Source: an uncultured Roseateles sp. (GTDB lineage Bacteria > Pseudomonadota > Gammaproteobacteria > Burkholderiales > Burkholderiaceae). From it: 23,827 nt of DNA. Shown one piece after another: positions 1-7,627 of this stretch; position 1 is the stretch's first letter; each line of letters begins with the position of its first letter. The notes beneath the pieces are model-generated. The model was not told the DNA's origin and ran no database searches. It saw only the letters and a program-made list of their open reading frames with translations. The DNA is taken from NCBI GenBank assembly GCA_946480605.1, contig CAMLKW010000042.1, forward strand, positions 1 through 23,827, in the 5' to 3' direction. The translations under genes and the position numbers were made by a program.

Positions 1-28
1 CAAATGCGGTGGCGAGCGCCTTAAAAGC

Positions 29-45
29 GGGCATTGAATTTGCTG
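29..45 (+). promoter_or_regulatory. Sigma-54 (RpoN) type -24/-12 promoter for amt
   Basis: A GG dinucleotide at 30-31 and a GC at 42-43 are separated by exactly 10 nt, the invariant spacing of sigma-54 promoters. The -12 part reads TTGCT (40-44), a full match. The -24 part reads GGGCA, matching the GGCA core. The predicted start of transcription is near 55, giving a leader of about 60 nt before the ammonium transporter. Ammonium transporter genes are classic NtrC/RpoN targets, so the context agrees. The enhancer site would lie upstream of the window. Confidence 0.6.
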
Positions 46-112
46 TTTCGGTGCAATTCGGCTTGGCTTGGTGCGTGGTGCCCAGGTCTGGAGCCGGTGA
101 CCGGAGGCGGCG

Positions 113-1318
113 TTGGAGTCATCGATCAAGCAGGGCGCGGACGCGCTCTTCATCCTGTTGGGCGCCATCATGGTGCTGGCCATGCATGCGGGCTTTGCCT
201 TCCTGGAGTTGGGCACGGTACGCAAGAAGAACCAGGTCAATGCGCTGGTCAAGATCCTGGTGGACTTCGCCGTGTCCACGCTGGCCTACTTCCTGGTCGG
301 CTACCTGGTGGCCTACGGCACGCACTTCTTCATCGGCGCGGAGCAACTGGCGCAGAAGAACGGCTATGACCTGGTCAAGTTCTTCTTCCTGCTGACCTTC
401 GCGGCAGCGATTCCGGCCATCGTGTCGGGTGGCATCGCTGAGCGGGCGCGCTTCGGCCCGCAACTGGCGGCCACCGCGGTCATCGTCGGCTTCGTCTACC
501 CGTTCTTCGAGGGCGTCGCGTGGAACCAGGCGTTCGGCATCCAGGCCTGGTTGAAGTCCGCCACGGGCGCCGAGTTCCACGACTTCGCTGGCAGCGTCGT
601 CGTCCACGCCGTGGGCGGCTGGATCGCCCTGGCGGCCGTGCTGCTGCTGGGCCCGCGCCTGAACCGCTACCGCAAGGACGGTGCGATGAGCGCGCATCCG
701 CCGTCCAGCATCCCGTTCCTGGCGCTCGGTGCCTGGGTGCTGACGGTGGGCTGGTTCGGCTTCAACGTGATGAGCGCGCAGACGCTGGAGAAGATGTCGG
801 GCCTGGTCGCCGTCAACTCGCTGATGGCGATGGCGGGCGGCACGCTGGCCGCGGTGCTGCTGGGCCGCAACGACCCGGGCTTCGCCCACAACGGTCCGCT
901 GGCCGGGCTGGTGGCCGTCTGTGCGGGCTCCGACGTCATGCATCCGCTGGGCGCGCTGGTCACCGGTGCCGTGGCGGGCTGGCTGTTCGTGCAGTTCTTC
1001 ACCCTGACGCAGAACCGCTGGAAGATCGACGACGTGCTGGGCGTCTGGCCGCTGCACGGCCTGTGCGGCGCCTGGGGCGGCATCGCCTGCGGCATCTTCG
1101 GCCAGCAGGCGCTGGGCGGGCTGGGCGGTGTGTCCTTCAGCGCGCAGTTGGTCGGTACCGTGGCCGGTGTGTGCTGGGCGCTGGCCGGCGGCTTCGTCGT
1201 CTACGGGCTGATCCGCCAGTTCGTGGGTCTGCGGCTGGACGCCGAGCAGGAGTTCGAGGGCGCCGACCTGTCCATCCACAAGATCGGTGCGACGCCGGAC
1301 CGCGAGGTCAGCTGGTAA
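113..1318 (+). CDS. amtB: Ammonium transporter (Amt family)
   Basis: This is an inner-membrane channel for ammonium/ammonia uptake, 401 residues, all hydrophobic helices with short loops. The twin pore histidines are H165 (in VVHAVGG) and H315 (in PLHGLCGAWGG), and the structural Asp is D157 in HDFAG. The tail has the family pattern with acidic residues and EGAD, the part that contacts the PII protein GlnK in other Amt proteins. The start is a TTG: GGAGG at 103-107 lies 5 nt upstream, and the protein begins directly in the first membrane helix without the cleaved signal peptide of E. coli AmtB. No glnK lies next to it, which is unusual because glnK-amtB pairs are common. A terminator hairpin follows 22 nt after the stop. 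Confidence 0.93.
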   Translation: MESSIKQGADALFILLGAIMVLAMHAGFAFLELGTVRKKNQVNALVKILVDFAVSTLAYFLVGYLVAYGTHFFIGAEQLAQKNGYDLVKFFFLLTFAAAIPAIVSGGIAERARFGPQLAATAVIVGFVYPFFEGVAWNQAFGIQAWLKSATGAEFHDFAGSVVVHAVGGWIALAAVLLLGPRLNRYRKDGAMSAHPPSSIPFLALGAWVLTVGWFGFNVMSAQTLEKMSGLVAVNSLMAMAGGTLAAVLLGRNDPGFAHNGPLAGLVAVCAGSDVMHPLGALVTGAVAGWLFVQFFTLTQNRWKIDDVLGVWPLHGLCGAWGGIACGIFGQQALGGLGGVSFSAQLVGTVAGVCWALAGGFVVYGLIRQFVGLRLDAEQEFEGADLSIHKIGATPDREVSW

Positions 1319-1340
1319 GCTGGACCGACTCCATTCTCAA

Positions 1341-1362
1341 GGCTCCTGCGGGAGCCTGTTTT
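1341..1362 (+). terminator. Rho-independent terminator-like hairpin after amt
   Basis: A perfect 6-bp stem, GGCTCC and GGAGCC (1341-1346 and 1351-1356), encloses a TGCG loop and is followed by TGTTTT. This looks like an intrinsic terminator for the ammonium transporter gene. The 3' arm also carries the only purine-rich ribosome-binding sequence (GGGAG, 1350-1354) ahead of riboflavin synthase, so the hairpin could limit that gene's translation as well. Confidence 0.6.
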
Positions 1363-1364
1363 CC

Positions 1365-2069
1365 ATGTTCACAGGCATTGTCCAGGGCGTTGCCCGCGTC
1401 GCATCCATCGAGGCCCGCGAGGGCCTGCACACGCTGAACCTGAAGTTTCCCGAGGGCTTCGACGACGAACTGGCCATCGGCGCCAGCGTGTCCTGCGACG
1501 GCGTGTGCCTCACCGTCACCGAGCGGCCGTCGCCCGGCGTGGCCAGCTTCGACGTGATGGCGCAGACACTGAACCTGACGACGCTGGGCGGCCTGCAGGT
1601 CGGCTCGGGCCTGAACGTGGAGCGCGCGGCCAAGGAGGGCGTCGAGATCGGCGGCCATCCTTTGTCCGGCCACGTTGATGTGTCGGCCCGCATCGCCGAG
1701 ATCCGCAAGCCCGACAACAACCACGCCATCCGCTTCGCGCTGCCGGCGCCGTGGATGCGCTATGTGTTCGCCAAGGGCTATATCGGTGTCAACGGCTGCA
1801 GCCTGACCGTGGCCGAGGCGCAGCGCGAGCGCGACGGCTCGGGCTGGTTCGAGGTCTGGCTCATCCCCGAGACGCTGCGCATGACCACCTTCGGCGACAA
1901 GGTGGTGGGCGACGCCATCCACATCGAGATCGAGCGCAGCACGCAGGTCGTCGTCGACACCGTGCGCGACGCGCTGGACGAGAAGCTGGGCCCGCTGCTG
2001 CCGGTGCTGGAGGCCATCGCGCGGGAGCGCGGCATCGACATCACGCAACTCGCCATCGGCAAGTCTTGA
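1365..2069 (+). CDS. ribE: Riboflavin synthase, alpha subunit type
   Basis: It catalyses dismutation of two 6,7-dimethyl-8-ribityllumazine molecules to riboflavin in the cytoplasm. The protein has 234 residues and two tandem lumazine-binding barrels. The N-terminal MFTGIV, which includes the conserved Phe2, fixes the start at this ATG even though the frame is open further upstream into amt. Family landmarks are VSCDGVCLTV (about 42-51, with S41 and T50 at family positions), HPLSGHVD (98-105) and GVNGCSLTV (141-149, S146). It is longer than the roughly 210 residues of the E. coli enzyme because of a C-terminal extension after about residue 205. No other rib gene and no FMN riboswitch lie nearby. 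It could be the sole enzyme or a second copy. GGGAG at 1350-1354 is the ribosome-binding site and lies inside the terminator hairpin. Confidence 0.9.
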   Translation: MFTGIVQGVARVASIEAREGLHTLNLKFPEGFDDELAIGASVSCDGVCLTVTERPSPGVASFDVMAQTLNLTTLGGLQVGSGLNVERAAKEGVEIGGHPLSGHVDVSARIAEIRKPDNNHAIRFALPAPWMRYVFAKGYIGVNGCSLTVAEAQRERDGSGWFEVWLIPETLRMTTFGDKVVGDAIHIEIERSTQVVVDTVRDALDEKLGPLLPVLEAIARERGIDITQLAIGKS

Positions 2070-2143
2070 AGCGCGCCCGGCCCGGAGCCAGGCGCTGGCG
2101 CGTGCGACGATGACCGGCGGCCCATGAACCGGAACCAAGCCCC

Positions 2144-3112
2144 ATGCTGATCAACAGCGCCGTGTACGAGGACGGCCGCATCGTGGCCGAGCCCAGCCTG
2201 CCGGACGTGTCCGAGGCGCTGGAGCGCACCTCGGGCTTCGTCTGGATCGCGCTGCGTGACCCCAGCGACGAGGAGCTGCAGTTGCTGCGGCACGAGCTGG
2301 ATCTGCCGCCGCTGGCCGTCGAGGACGCCCGCAAGGGCCACCAGCGGCCCAAGCTGGAGGAGTACGGCGACATCACCTTCGCGGCCATGCACCTGATCGA
2401 GACCGGCCCCGAGGGGCTGGAGGTGGGCGAGGTGCACGTCTTCGTGGGGCCGCGTTTCGCCGTGTCGGTGCGGCATCGCAGCCAGCAGGGCTTTCTCGGC
2501 GTGCGCGGCCGTGCCGAGCAGGAGCCCGAACTGCTGCGCCAGGGGCCGGGCTTCGTGCTGTATGCGCTGATGGACGCGGTGGTGGACCGCTACCTGCCGC
2601 TGATGGAGGCCATCGAGGCCGAGCTGGAGGCGCTGGAGTCCACCATGTTCCAGCCCCGCCAGGACCGCGAGGCCGTGGTGCAGAAACTGTTCGCGCTGAA
2701 GCAGCGGCTGGTGACGCTGCGCCACGCCGTCACGCCGCTGATGGACGTGGCCGGCCGGCTGCAGGGCGGCCGCGTGCCCATGGTCTGCAAGGCCATGCAG
2801 GACTACTTCCGCGACGTCTACGATCACCTGGTGCGCATCCAGGCCAGCATCGACGCGGCGCGCGAAACCATCATCGCCGCCACGCAGGTGAACCTGACGC
2901 TGGTCACCATCGACGAGTCCCTCGTCACCAAGCGCCTGGCCGCCTGGGCCGCCATCTTTGCGGCGTCCACCGCGCTGGCCGGCATCTGGGGCATGAATTT
3001 CGAGAAGATGCCCGAGCTGAGATGGGCCTTCGGCTACCCGATGGCGCTGGGCACCATCGCGTTGGTCAGTGGTGCGCTGTACTGGCGCTTCAAGCGCCTG
3101 AAGTGGCTCTGA
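2144..3112 (+). CDS. corA: CorA-family magnesium/divalent metal transporter
   Basis: This is a pentameric inner-membrane channel-type transporter for Mg2+, Co2+ or related ions, 322 residues. The first 250 or so residues form the soluble alpha/beta funnel and long coiled helix. Two C-terminal membrane helices follow (about 264-282 and 292-313). The diagnostic GMN signature is at 283-285 in GIWGMNF, and the protein ends in a basic cytosolic tail. The ATG has only a weak GGAA upstream. The 74-nt gap to ribE has no clear promoter, so readthrough from ribE is possible. ZntB (zinc efflux or uptake) shares the fold, so the ion is not certain from sequence. Confidence 0.9.
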   Translation: MLINSAVYEDGRIVAEPSLPDVSEALERTSGFVWIALRDPSDEELQLLRHELDLPPLAVEDARKGHQRPKLEEYGDITFAAMHLIETGPEGLEVGEVHVFVGPRFAVSVRHRSQQGFLGVRGRAEQEPELLRQGPGFVLYALMDAVVDRYLPLMEAIEAELEALESTMFQPRQDREAVVQKLFALKQRLVTLRHAVTPLMDVAGRLQGGRVPMVCKAMQDYFRDVYDHLVRIQASIDAARETIIAATQVNLTLVTIDESLVTKRLAAWAAIFAASTALAGIWGMNFEKMPELRWAFGYPMALGTIALVSGALYWRFKRLKWL

Positions 3113-3240
3113 GCGACCCCCACCGCCGTCCCGACGCTCCGCGTGCACATGGCCAAACTGCGCAGGACGCGAGAAGCCCGCCCCGACCTGCCGCGAGGGC
3201 CGGTGACGCAGGCGGGCGTGGGCTGCCGGCTCAAGGCCTG

Positions 3241-3828
3241 ATGCGCCTGCGGACCTCGCGCGCCGCCGGCATGGTGCTGGTGCTGCTGGTGCACGGCGTG
3301 GCGGTCTGGCTGCTCTGGCGCTCGCTGGCGGGCCGGGAGCCCGCGTCGCTGCCGTGGCGGACCGTTGTGCGGCTGTTGCCCTTGCCCGCGCAGCCCGCCG
3401 CCGCCGAGCGGCCCGCGCCGCCTGCGGCTCGGCCTGTGGAGGTGCGGCCGGTGATCGTGGCGGCGCCGGAGCCGCTTTCGCAGGGCGAGTCGACGCAGGG
3501 CGAAGCCACCGCGGCGCCTGCGGCGGCAGGAACGGGCCCGGCTGCTCCTGCCGGTCCGCCGGTCGCGGCGCCGCTGGTGCTCAAGCCTTCCCGGGAGGTG
3601 CTGCGCGGTGCGCTGGCCCATCCGGCCACGCAGGACCCGCGCGCCAATTCGCCCCGCCCCTCGGCCGAGGAGCGCATGGCCATGGCCATCGACCCCCAGC
3701 TGTGCGTGCGCGAAGAGCGCATGCCGGATGGGTCGGTGCGCCGCTGGATGGGGCGCCTCAAGCGCGCGGCCAGCGCCATCGAGGCGCGCACGGGCCACCG
3801 TGGCATCGACGTGTCGGTCTGCGAGTAG
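3241..3828 (+). CDS. Membrane-anchored Pro/Ala-rich protein, unknown function
   Basis: I do not recognise a named family. The 195-residue protein has a short basic N-terminus, one membrane segment (about residues 10-27) and a long Pro/Ala/Glu-rich stretch (about 40-125). A more ordered C-terminal part contains LCVREERMPDGSVRRW and ends near a Cys-Glu. This is the layout of TonB-like periplasm-spanning proteins, but the TonB C-terminal domain is not visible. The frame is open upstream to 3022 inside corA; the ATG at 3241 was chosen because it starts immediately before the membrane anchor. The DUF3820 gene follows after 3 nt, so the two are probably co-transcribed. Confidence 0.65.
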   Translation: MRLRTSRAAGMVLVLLVHGVAVWLLWRSLAGREPASLPWRTVVRLLPLPAQPAAAERPAPPAARPVEVRPVIVAAPEPLSQGESTQGEATAAPAAAGTGPAAPAGPPVAAPLVLKPSREVLRGALAHPATQDPRANSPRPSAEERMAMAIDPQLCVREERMPDGSVRRWMGRLKRAASAIEARTGHRGIDVSVCE

Positions 3829-3831
3829 GCC

Positions 3832-4041
3832 ATGAATCCCGAAGACCTCCTGAAGCTCGTCACCACCGAGATGCCGTTCGGCAAGCACCGGGGCACGCTG
3901 CTCGCCGATCTTCCTGGCAGCTACCTGGGATGGTTCGCGCGCGAAGGTTTTCCCAAGGGCCGGATCGGGCGCCTGCTGGCCCTGATGCATGAGTTGGACC
4001 ACAACGATCTGCGTGCACTGCTGCAGCCGCTGCGGCGCTGA
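3832..4041 (+). CDS. DUF3820 family small protein
   Basis: This 69-residue protein has the family core MPFGKHRGTLLADLP (about 14-28) followed by YLGWFAREGFPKGRIGRLL. The family (Pfam QSregVF_b) is labelled a putative quorum-sensing-regulated virulence factor, from a Pseudomonas member. The biochemical role is unknown, and that label should not be carried over as a function here. It starts 3 nt after the stop of the upstream membrane-anchored protein and was probably translated with it. A long hairpin lies 40 nt downstream of its stop. Confidence 0.8.
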   Translation: MNPEDLLKLVTTEMPFGKHRGTLLADLPGSYLGWFAREGFPKGRIGRLLALMHELDHNDLRALLQPLRR

Positions 4042-4080
4042 CGCTCCGAACGCCCAGACCACGCTTTCGCCCGCCTGAGC

Positions 4081-4112
4081 CGCGCGCCCGACGGTCTGTC
4101 GGATGCGCGTTT
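4081..4112 (+). terminator. Long hairpin, candidate terminator after DUF3820 gene
   Basis: The arms 4081-4092 and 4098-4109 pair over 12 positions with one mismatch and one G-U, around a 5-nt loop. Only three T follow (4110-4112), so intrinsic termination would be weak. The position, between the DUF3820 gene and the ABC transporter operon, fits a transcription boundary. A weak promoter-like pair, TTGCGG (4111-4116) and TAACCT (4133-4138) with a 16-nt spacer, lies immediately downstream. Confidence 0.4.
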
Positions 4113-4166
4113 GCGGCGTCTGGCCGCTTGCCTAACCTGCGCTCCAACGCACAACAGGAGGTGGCC

Positions 4167-5033
4167 ATGTTGCAGATTCAGAACGTCATCAAGAGCTTTG
4201 GAAAGTTGAACGCCGTCGACGGCGTGACGCTGGACTTGCAGCCCGGCGTCGTGGGCCTCATCGGCCACAACGGCGCGGGCAAGAGCACGCTGATGCAGAT
4301 GCTGGCGACGCTGACGCCACCCACCAGCGGCCGCATCCTGCTGGACGGCGAGGACATCGTCGCCAGGCCCGAGCTGATGCGCCGGCGCCTGGGCTATCTG
4401 CCGCAGGACTTCGGCGTCTATCCGCACCTGACGGCGCTGGAGTTCCTGCAGTACTTCGCGGCGCTGAAGGGCGTGCGCGACGGGCGCCGGCTGCAAGAGC
4501 TGCTGGAGCTGGTGAACCTGCACGAGCAGGCGCACCGGCCGGCCATCGGCTTCTCGGGCGGCATGCGCCAGCGGCTGGGCATCGCGCAGGCGCTGCTGAA
4601 CGACCCCGACGTGCTCATCGTCGACGAGCCCACCGCGGGCCTGGATCCCGAGGAGCGGCTGCGCTTTCGGCACCTGCTGGGCGACCTGGGGCGGCGGCGG
4701 CTGGTCATCGTGTCCACGCACATCGTGTCGGACGTCGAGAACATGGCCTCCCACCTGGCCGTCCTGCGCCAGGGGCGGCTCGTGGCCTTCGAGACACCGG
4801 AGGCGGTGCTGGCACGCGCGGCCGGCCAGGTCTGGACCGCATCGCTCGCACCGGCCGACTACGAGGCGCTGCGCCAGCATCTGCGGGTGCTGCATGCCCA
4901 GCCGCAGGGCGGGCGAGTACAGGTACGCATGGTCCATCCCAAGCGGCCGTTCGCCGAGGCGCAGCCCGTGCAGCCCAGCCTGGAGGAAGCGCTGATGGCT
5001 CAGCGCTATGCCGATGCGCGGGTGGCCGCATGA
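4167..5033 (+). CDS. ABC transporter ATP-binding protein
   Basis: This is a single nucleotide-binding domain of 288 residues. Walker A is GHNGAGKST (33-41), the Q-loop is YLPQ (Q80), the ABC signature is FSGGMRQR (129-136), Walker B is VLIVDEP (149-155) and the H-loop is STH (H185). About 75 residues follow the core, as in ABC-2/CcmA-like exporters. AGGAGG at 4156-4161 lies 5 nt before the ATG and decides the start over the in-frame ATG at 4128. The permease gene starts inside its stop codon (ATGA), so the two form one transporter. The subfamily and context suggest export or membrane modification. No substrate can be inferred. Confidence 0.92.
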   Translation: MLQIQNVIKSFGKLNAVDGVTLDLQPGVVGLIGHNGAGKSTLMQMLATLTPPTSGRILLDGEDIVARPELMRRRLGYLPQDFGVYPHLTALEFLQYFAALKGVRDGRRLQELLELVNLHEQAHRPAIGFSGGMRQRLGIAQALLNDPDVLIVDEPTAGLDPEERLRFRHLLGDLGRRRLVIVSTHIVSDVENMASHLAVLRQGRLVAFETPEAVLARAAGQVWTASLAPADYEALRQHLRVLHAQPQGGRVQVRMVHPKRPFAEAQPVQPSLEEALMAQRYADARVAA

Positions 5034-6607
5034 ACGCCGCGCCATTCCTGGCCCTGGTGTTGAACGAGTGGCGGCTGCGCAGCCGCCGCGCCAGCACCCT
5101 GGTCATCCTGCTGGCCGTGGTGGGCTTGAGCTGGCTGATGGTGCTGGACCCCGGCAGCGGCTCGGCCATGATGGTGGTGCACAAGCAGCGCGTGGCCTAC
5201 GAGAGCCAGGCGCTGGCGTTCGCAACCACGCTGATCGCGTCGCTGCTGTTTGGCCTTGCGGGCTTCTACCTCGCCCGCGGACGCAGCCAGGAGGACCTGC
5301 GCTGGGGCTGCGCCGGCGTTCTGGCGGCAGCGCCGGTGACCAACACGCAGCTGCTGGGCGCGCGCTGGCTGGGGGCGTTCGGCTTTCTGATGTCCATGGG
5401 CGCCGTCGTCATGCTGACCGTCTGGGTGCTGCAGTGGGTGCGCGGCGAGGGGCCCTTGCAGCCGCTGCCCTACCTGCAGATGCTGACGCTGGGTCTCGCG
5501 CCGGGTTTGATGCTGTGTGCCAGCCTGGCCGTGCTGTCCGATGCCTGGGCGCCGCTGATGGGCAAGCGCGGCGACCTGCTGTACTGGCTGCTGTGGATGG
5601 CGCAGTTCGCCTTCATCCCCGCGTCGCTGGCCCAGGGCAGCATCCAGCTGAGCGGCTGGCAGGTGTTCGACATCCAGGGCGTGTCGCCGCTGCTGGTGAG
5701 CCTGAGCCGCCTGATGGACGTGACCCACGTGCAGGTCGGCGGCGGCCCGTTCGACGCCACCTTGCCACTGCTGCACATGCCCGAAGGCCTGTGGAGCCGC
5801 GAGCTGGTGGCGCTGCGGCTGGGCTCCATGATGCTGGCGCTGCTGCCGCTGGTGCCTGCCGTGCTGTGCTTCCACCGCTATGCGCCGGACCGCGTGAAGC
5901 TGCGCAACCCTGCGGGTCGCTGGCGCGCCGTGCTGGCGCTGCAGTGGCTGTTGCGCCCGCTGATGCGACCGTTCTCGCGGGCATTGGGCCTGGTGCTGCC
6001 GCTGAGCGCGCGCTTTCCTGGCGTGACGGGTCGCTGGCTGGCCGATGTGGGTTTGCTGCTGCTGAGTCAGCCGCTGTTAGCGCTGGTCATGCTGGGGGGC
6101 GGCACCGCGTCCGCCTTCGTGCCCGGCGATGCGCTGACGGGCGTGCTGGCGGTGGCGCTGGCCGCCTGGGGCATCGCGGTGGCCGACGTCAGCTCGCGTG
6201 ACCTGCAAAGCGGCACACAGGCTCTGGCCAGCGCCGTGCCGGGCGGCGTGACCGAGCGCGGCTGGCGCCTGTGGCTGGCGGCCTTCGGGCTGGGTTTGCT
6301 GGTGAGCGCTCCGGCGCTGGCGCGCTGGGTGTGGGACGCGCCGCTGAGCGCTGCCGCCTGCGTGGCGGGCCTGCTGTTCCTCAGCATGGCGGCGGCGCTG
6401 CTGGGCCGGCTGACGCAGGGCTCGCGCAGCTTTCTTGCGCTCTTCCTGTTTGGCCTGTACCTGAACCTGCAGGGCACCGGTGTCGCGGCGCTGGACGTGC
6501 TGGGGCTGAGCGGCGACGCGCGGCCGGCGAGCGTGGCGGCCTATGCCGTGGCCGGCGCGCTGGGCGTCGTCGCCATGCTGGCGCTGTCCCGGCCGGGGCG
6601 GGCCTGA
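5030..6607 (+). CDS. ABC transporter permease (ABC-2-like, polytopic)
   Basis: The 525-residue protein has about 12 hydrophobic segments. The first, at about 23-40, is followed by a loop (about 41-60) that contains MMVVHKQ. The N-terminal half (to about 290) resembles ABC-2 type permeases. The C-terminal half adds a second block of helices, so the protein may be a fused dimer of membrane domains. It overlaps the ATPase gene by 4 nt, which implies translational coupling. The nearest recognised relatives in layout are the NosY/GldF-like and antibiotic or lipid exporters, but I see no substrate-specific motif. Confidence 0.8.
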   Translation: MNAAPFLALVLNEWRLRSRRASTLVILLAVVGLSWLMVLDPGSGSAMMVVHKQRVAYESQALAFATTLIASLLFGLAGFYLARGRSQEDLRWGCAGVLAAAPVTNTQLLGARWLGAFGFLMSMGAVVMLTVWVLQWVRGEGPLQPLPYLQMLTLGLAPGLMLCASLAVLSDAWAPLMGKRGDLLYWLLWMAQFAFIPASLAQGSIQLSGWQVFDIQGVSPLLVSLSRLMDVTHVQVGGGPFDATLPLLHMPEGLWSRELVALRLGSMMLALLPLVPAVLCFHRYAPDRVKLRNPAGRWRAVLALQWLLRPLMRPFSRALGLVLPLSARFPGVTGRWLADVGLLLLSQPLLALVMLGGGTASAFVPGDALTGVLAVALAAWGIAVADVSSRDLQSGTQALASAVPGGVTERGWRLWLAAFGLGLLVSAPALARWVWDAPLSAAACVAGLLFLSMAAALLGRLTQGSRSFLALFLFGLYLNLQGTGVAALDVLGLSGDARPASVAAYAVAGALGVVAMLALSRPGRA

Positions 6608-6642
6608 GCCGGCGGCAGCCAGGGGCCGGTGCCGCGAAGCGA

Positions 6643-6669
6643 TGTCACAAACCGCGGGGCTGCTCCGTC
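6643..6669 (+). promoter_or_regulatory. ECF41-type promoter of the sigma factor gene (autoregulation)
   Basis: TGTCACA (6643-6649) and CGTC (6666-6669) are separated by 16 nt. This is the -35/-10 pattern described for ECF41 sigma factors. The same elements with the same spacer occur before the downstream AhpD-like gene. Transcription would start near 6675, giving a very short leader before the sigma ATG at 6698. Confidence 0.8.
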
Positions 6670-6697
6670 ATGATCCGTTGCCACCTGAGCCACCGAC

Positions 6698-7627
6698 ATG
6701 ACGACCGCCTCCAGCCCCACCGACCGCGCCCGCCGCTTCGACCGTGACCATGCCCGTCGCCTGCGCGCGCTGGCCTATCGCATGCTGGGCTCGCGTGCCG
6801 AGGCCGAGGACATCGTGCAGGAGGCCTGGCTGCGCTGGGCCGAGGTGGACGAAGCCACCGTGCAGCACGAGGGCGCCTTCCTGTCGCGGCTGGTGACCCA
6901 TCTGTGCCTGGACCAGCTGCGCTCCGCCACCGCGCGGCGCGAGCACTACGTGGGCGTGTGGCTGCCGGAGCCGCTGCTGGAGGACGAGGCGCTGTTCGGC
7001 TGGGCGCCCGGCCCCGAGAAGCAGGCCGAGTTCGCGCAGGATGTGTCCATCGCCTTCCTGCTGGCGCTGGAGCGTCTCTCACCCCTGGAGCGCGCCGCCT
7101 TCCTGCTGCACGACGTGTTCGACCTGGACTACGACGAGATCGCCCGCCACCTGGACCGCAGCGAGGCGAGCTGCCGCCAGCTCATCAGCCGCGCGCGCAA
7201 GCACGTCAAGGCCGACTACGCGCGCCGCGAGGTGGCCAAGGAGGAGGCCGACCGGCTGGTCGAGGCCTTCATGACGGCCGTGCGCAGCCAGGACGTGTCG
7301 GCGCTGACGCGGCTGCTGACCGAGGACGCCGTCATGCTGGCCGACGGCGGCGGCAAGGTCAGCGCCGTACCGAAGCCGCTGCAGGGTGGCGAGCGCATCG
7401 CGCAGGTCTTCATCGGCTTTGCGCAACTGCCCGCCAGCAAGAGCTGGCGCCTGGTGGCAGCGCAGGTCAACGGCTTGCCGGGCTGCCTCGTCATCGACCA
7501 GACGGACGGCCGCCTGGTGCAGACCATCGCGCTGGCCCCGGCCCAGGACGCGGGGCGGCTGGGTGCGCTCTACATCCAGCGCAACCCGGACAAGCTGCGG
7601 GCGATTGAGAGAAAGTTGGCCGGCTGA
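6698..7627 (+). CDS. ECF41-group sigma factor with fused SnoaL-like domain (SigJ-like)
   Basis: This RNA polymerase sigma factor has 309 residues. Region 2 is at about 15-80 and contains AYRMLGSRAEAEDIVQEAWL. Region 4 is at about 120-175 and contains FDLDYDEIARHLDRSEASCRQ. A SnoaL/NTF2-like C-terminal domain spans about 185-309. All three ECF41 hallmarks are visible: WLPEP in the linker (88-92), DGGGK (216-220) and NPDKL (296-300). In characterised ECF41 members the C-terminal extension replaces an anti-sigma factor and sets activity. No anti-sigma gene is present here, as expected. The gene has its own matching promoter and is followed by an AhpD-like target gene, the standard ECF41 partner. 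The Shine-Dalgarno sequence is weak. Confidence 0.95.
   Translation: MTTASSPTDRARRFDRDHARRLRALAYRMLGSRAEAEDIVQEAWLRWAEVDEATVQHEGAFLSRLVTHLCLDQLRSATARREHYVGVWLPEPLLEDEALFGWAPGPEKQAEFAQDVSIAFLLALERLSPLERAAFLLHDVFDLDYDEIARHLDRSEASCRQLISRARKHVKADYARREVAKEEADRLVEAFMTAVRSQDVSALTRLLTEDAVMLADGGGKVSAVPKPLQGGERIAQVFIGFAQLPASKSWRLVAAQVNGLPGCLVIDQTDGRLVQTIALAPAQDAGRLGALYIQRNPDKLRAIERKLAG

Noticed and set aside
1287..1364. Upstream extension of riboflavin synthase into amt
   Set aside because: The conserved N-terminus MFTGIV begins at 1365, and the added residues have no family match.
1319..1364. FMN riboswitch before ribE
   Set aside because: The gap is only 46 nt and is filled by the terminator hairpin, far too short for an FMN aptamer.
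3149..3241. 30-codon open frame ending in TGATG overlap with the membrane-anchored protein gene
   Set aside because: No ribosome-binding site and no recognisable composition. The overlap could be chance in high-GC DNA.
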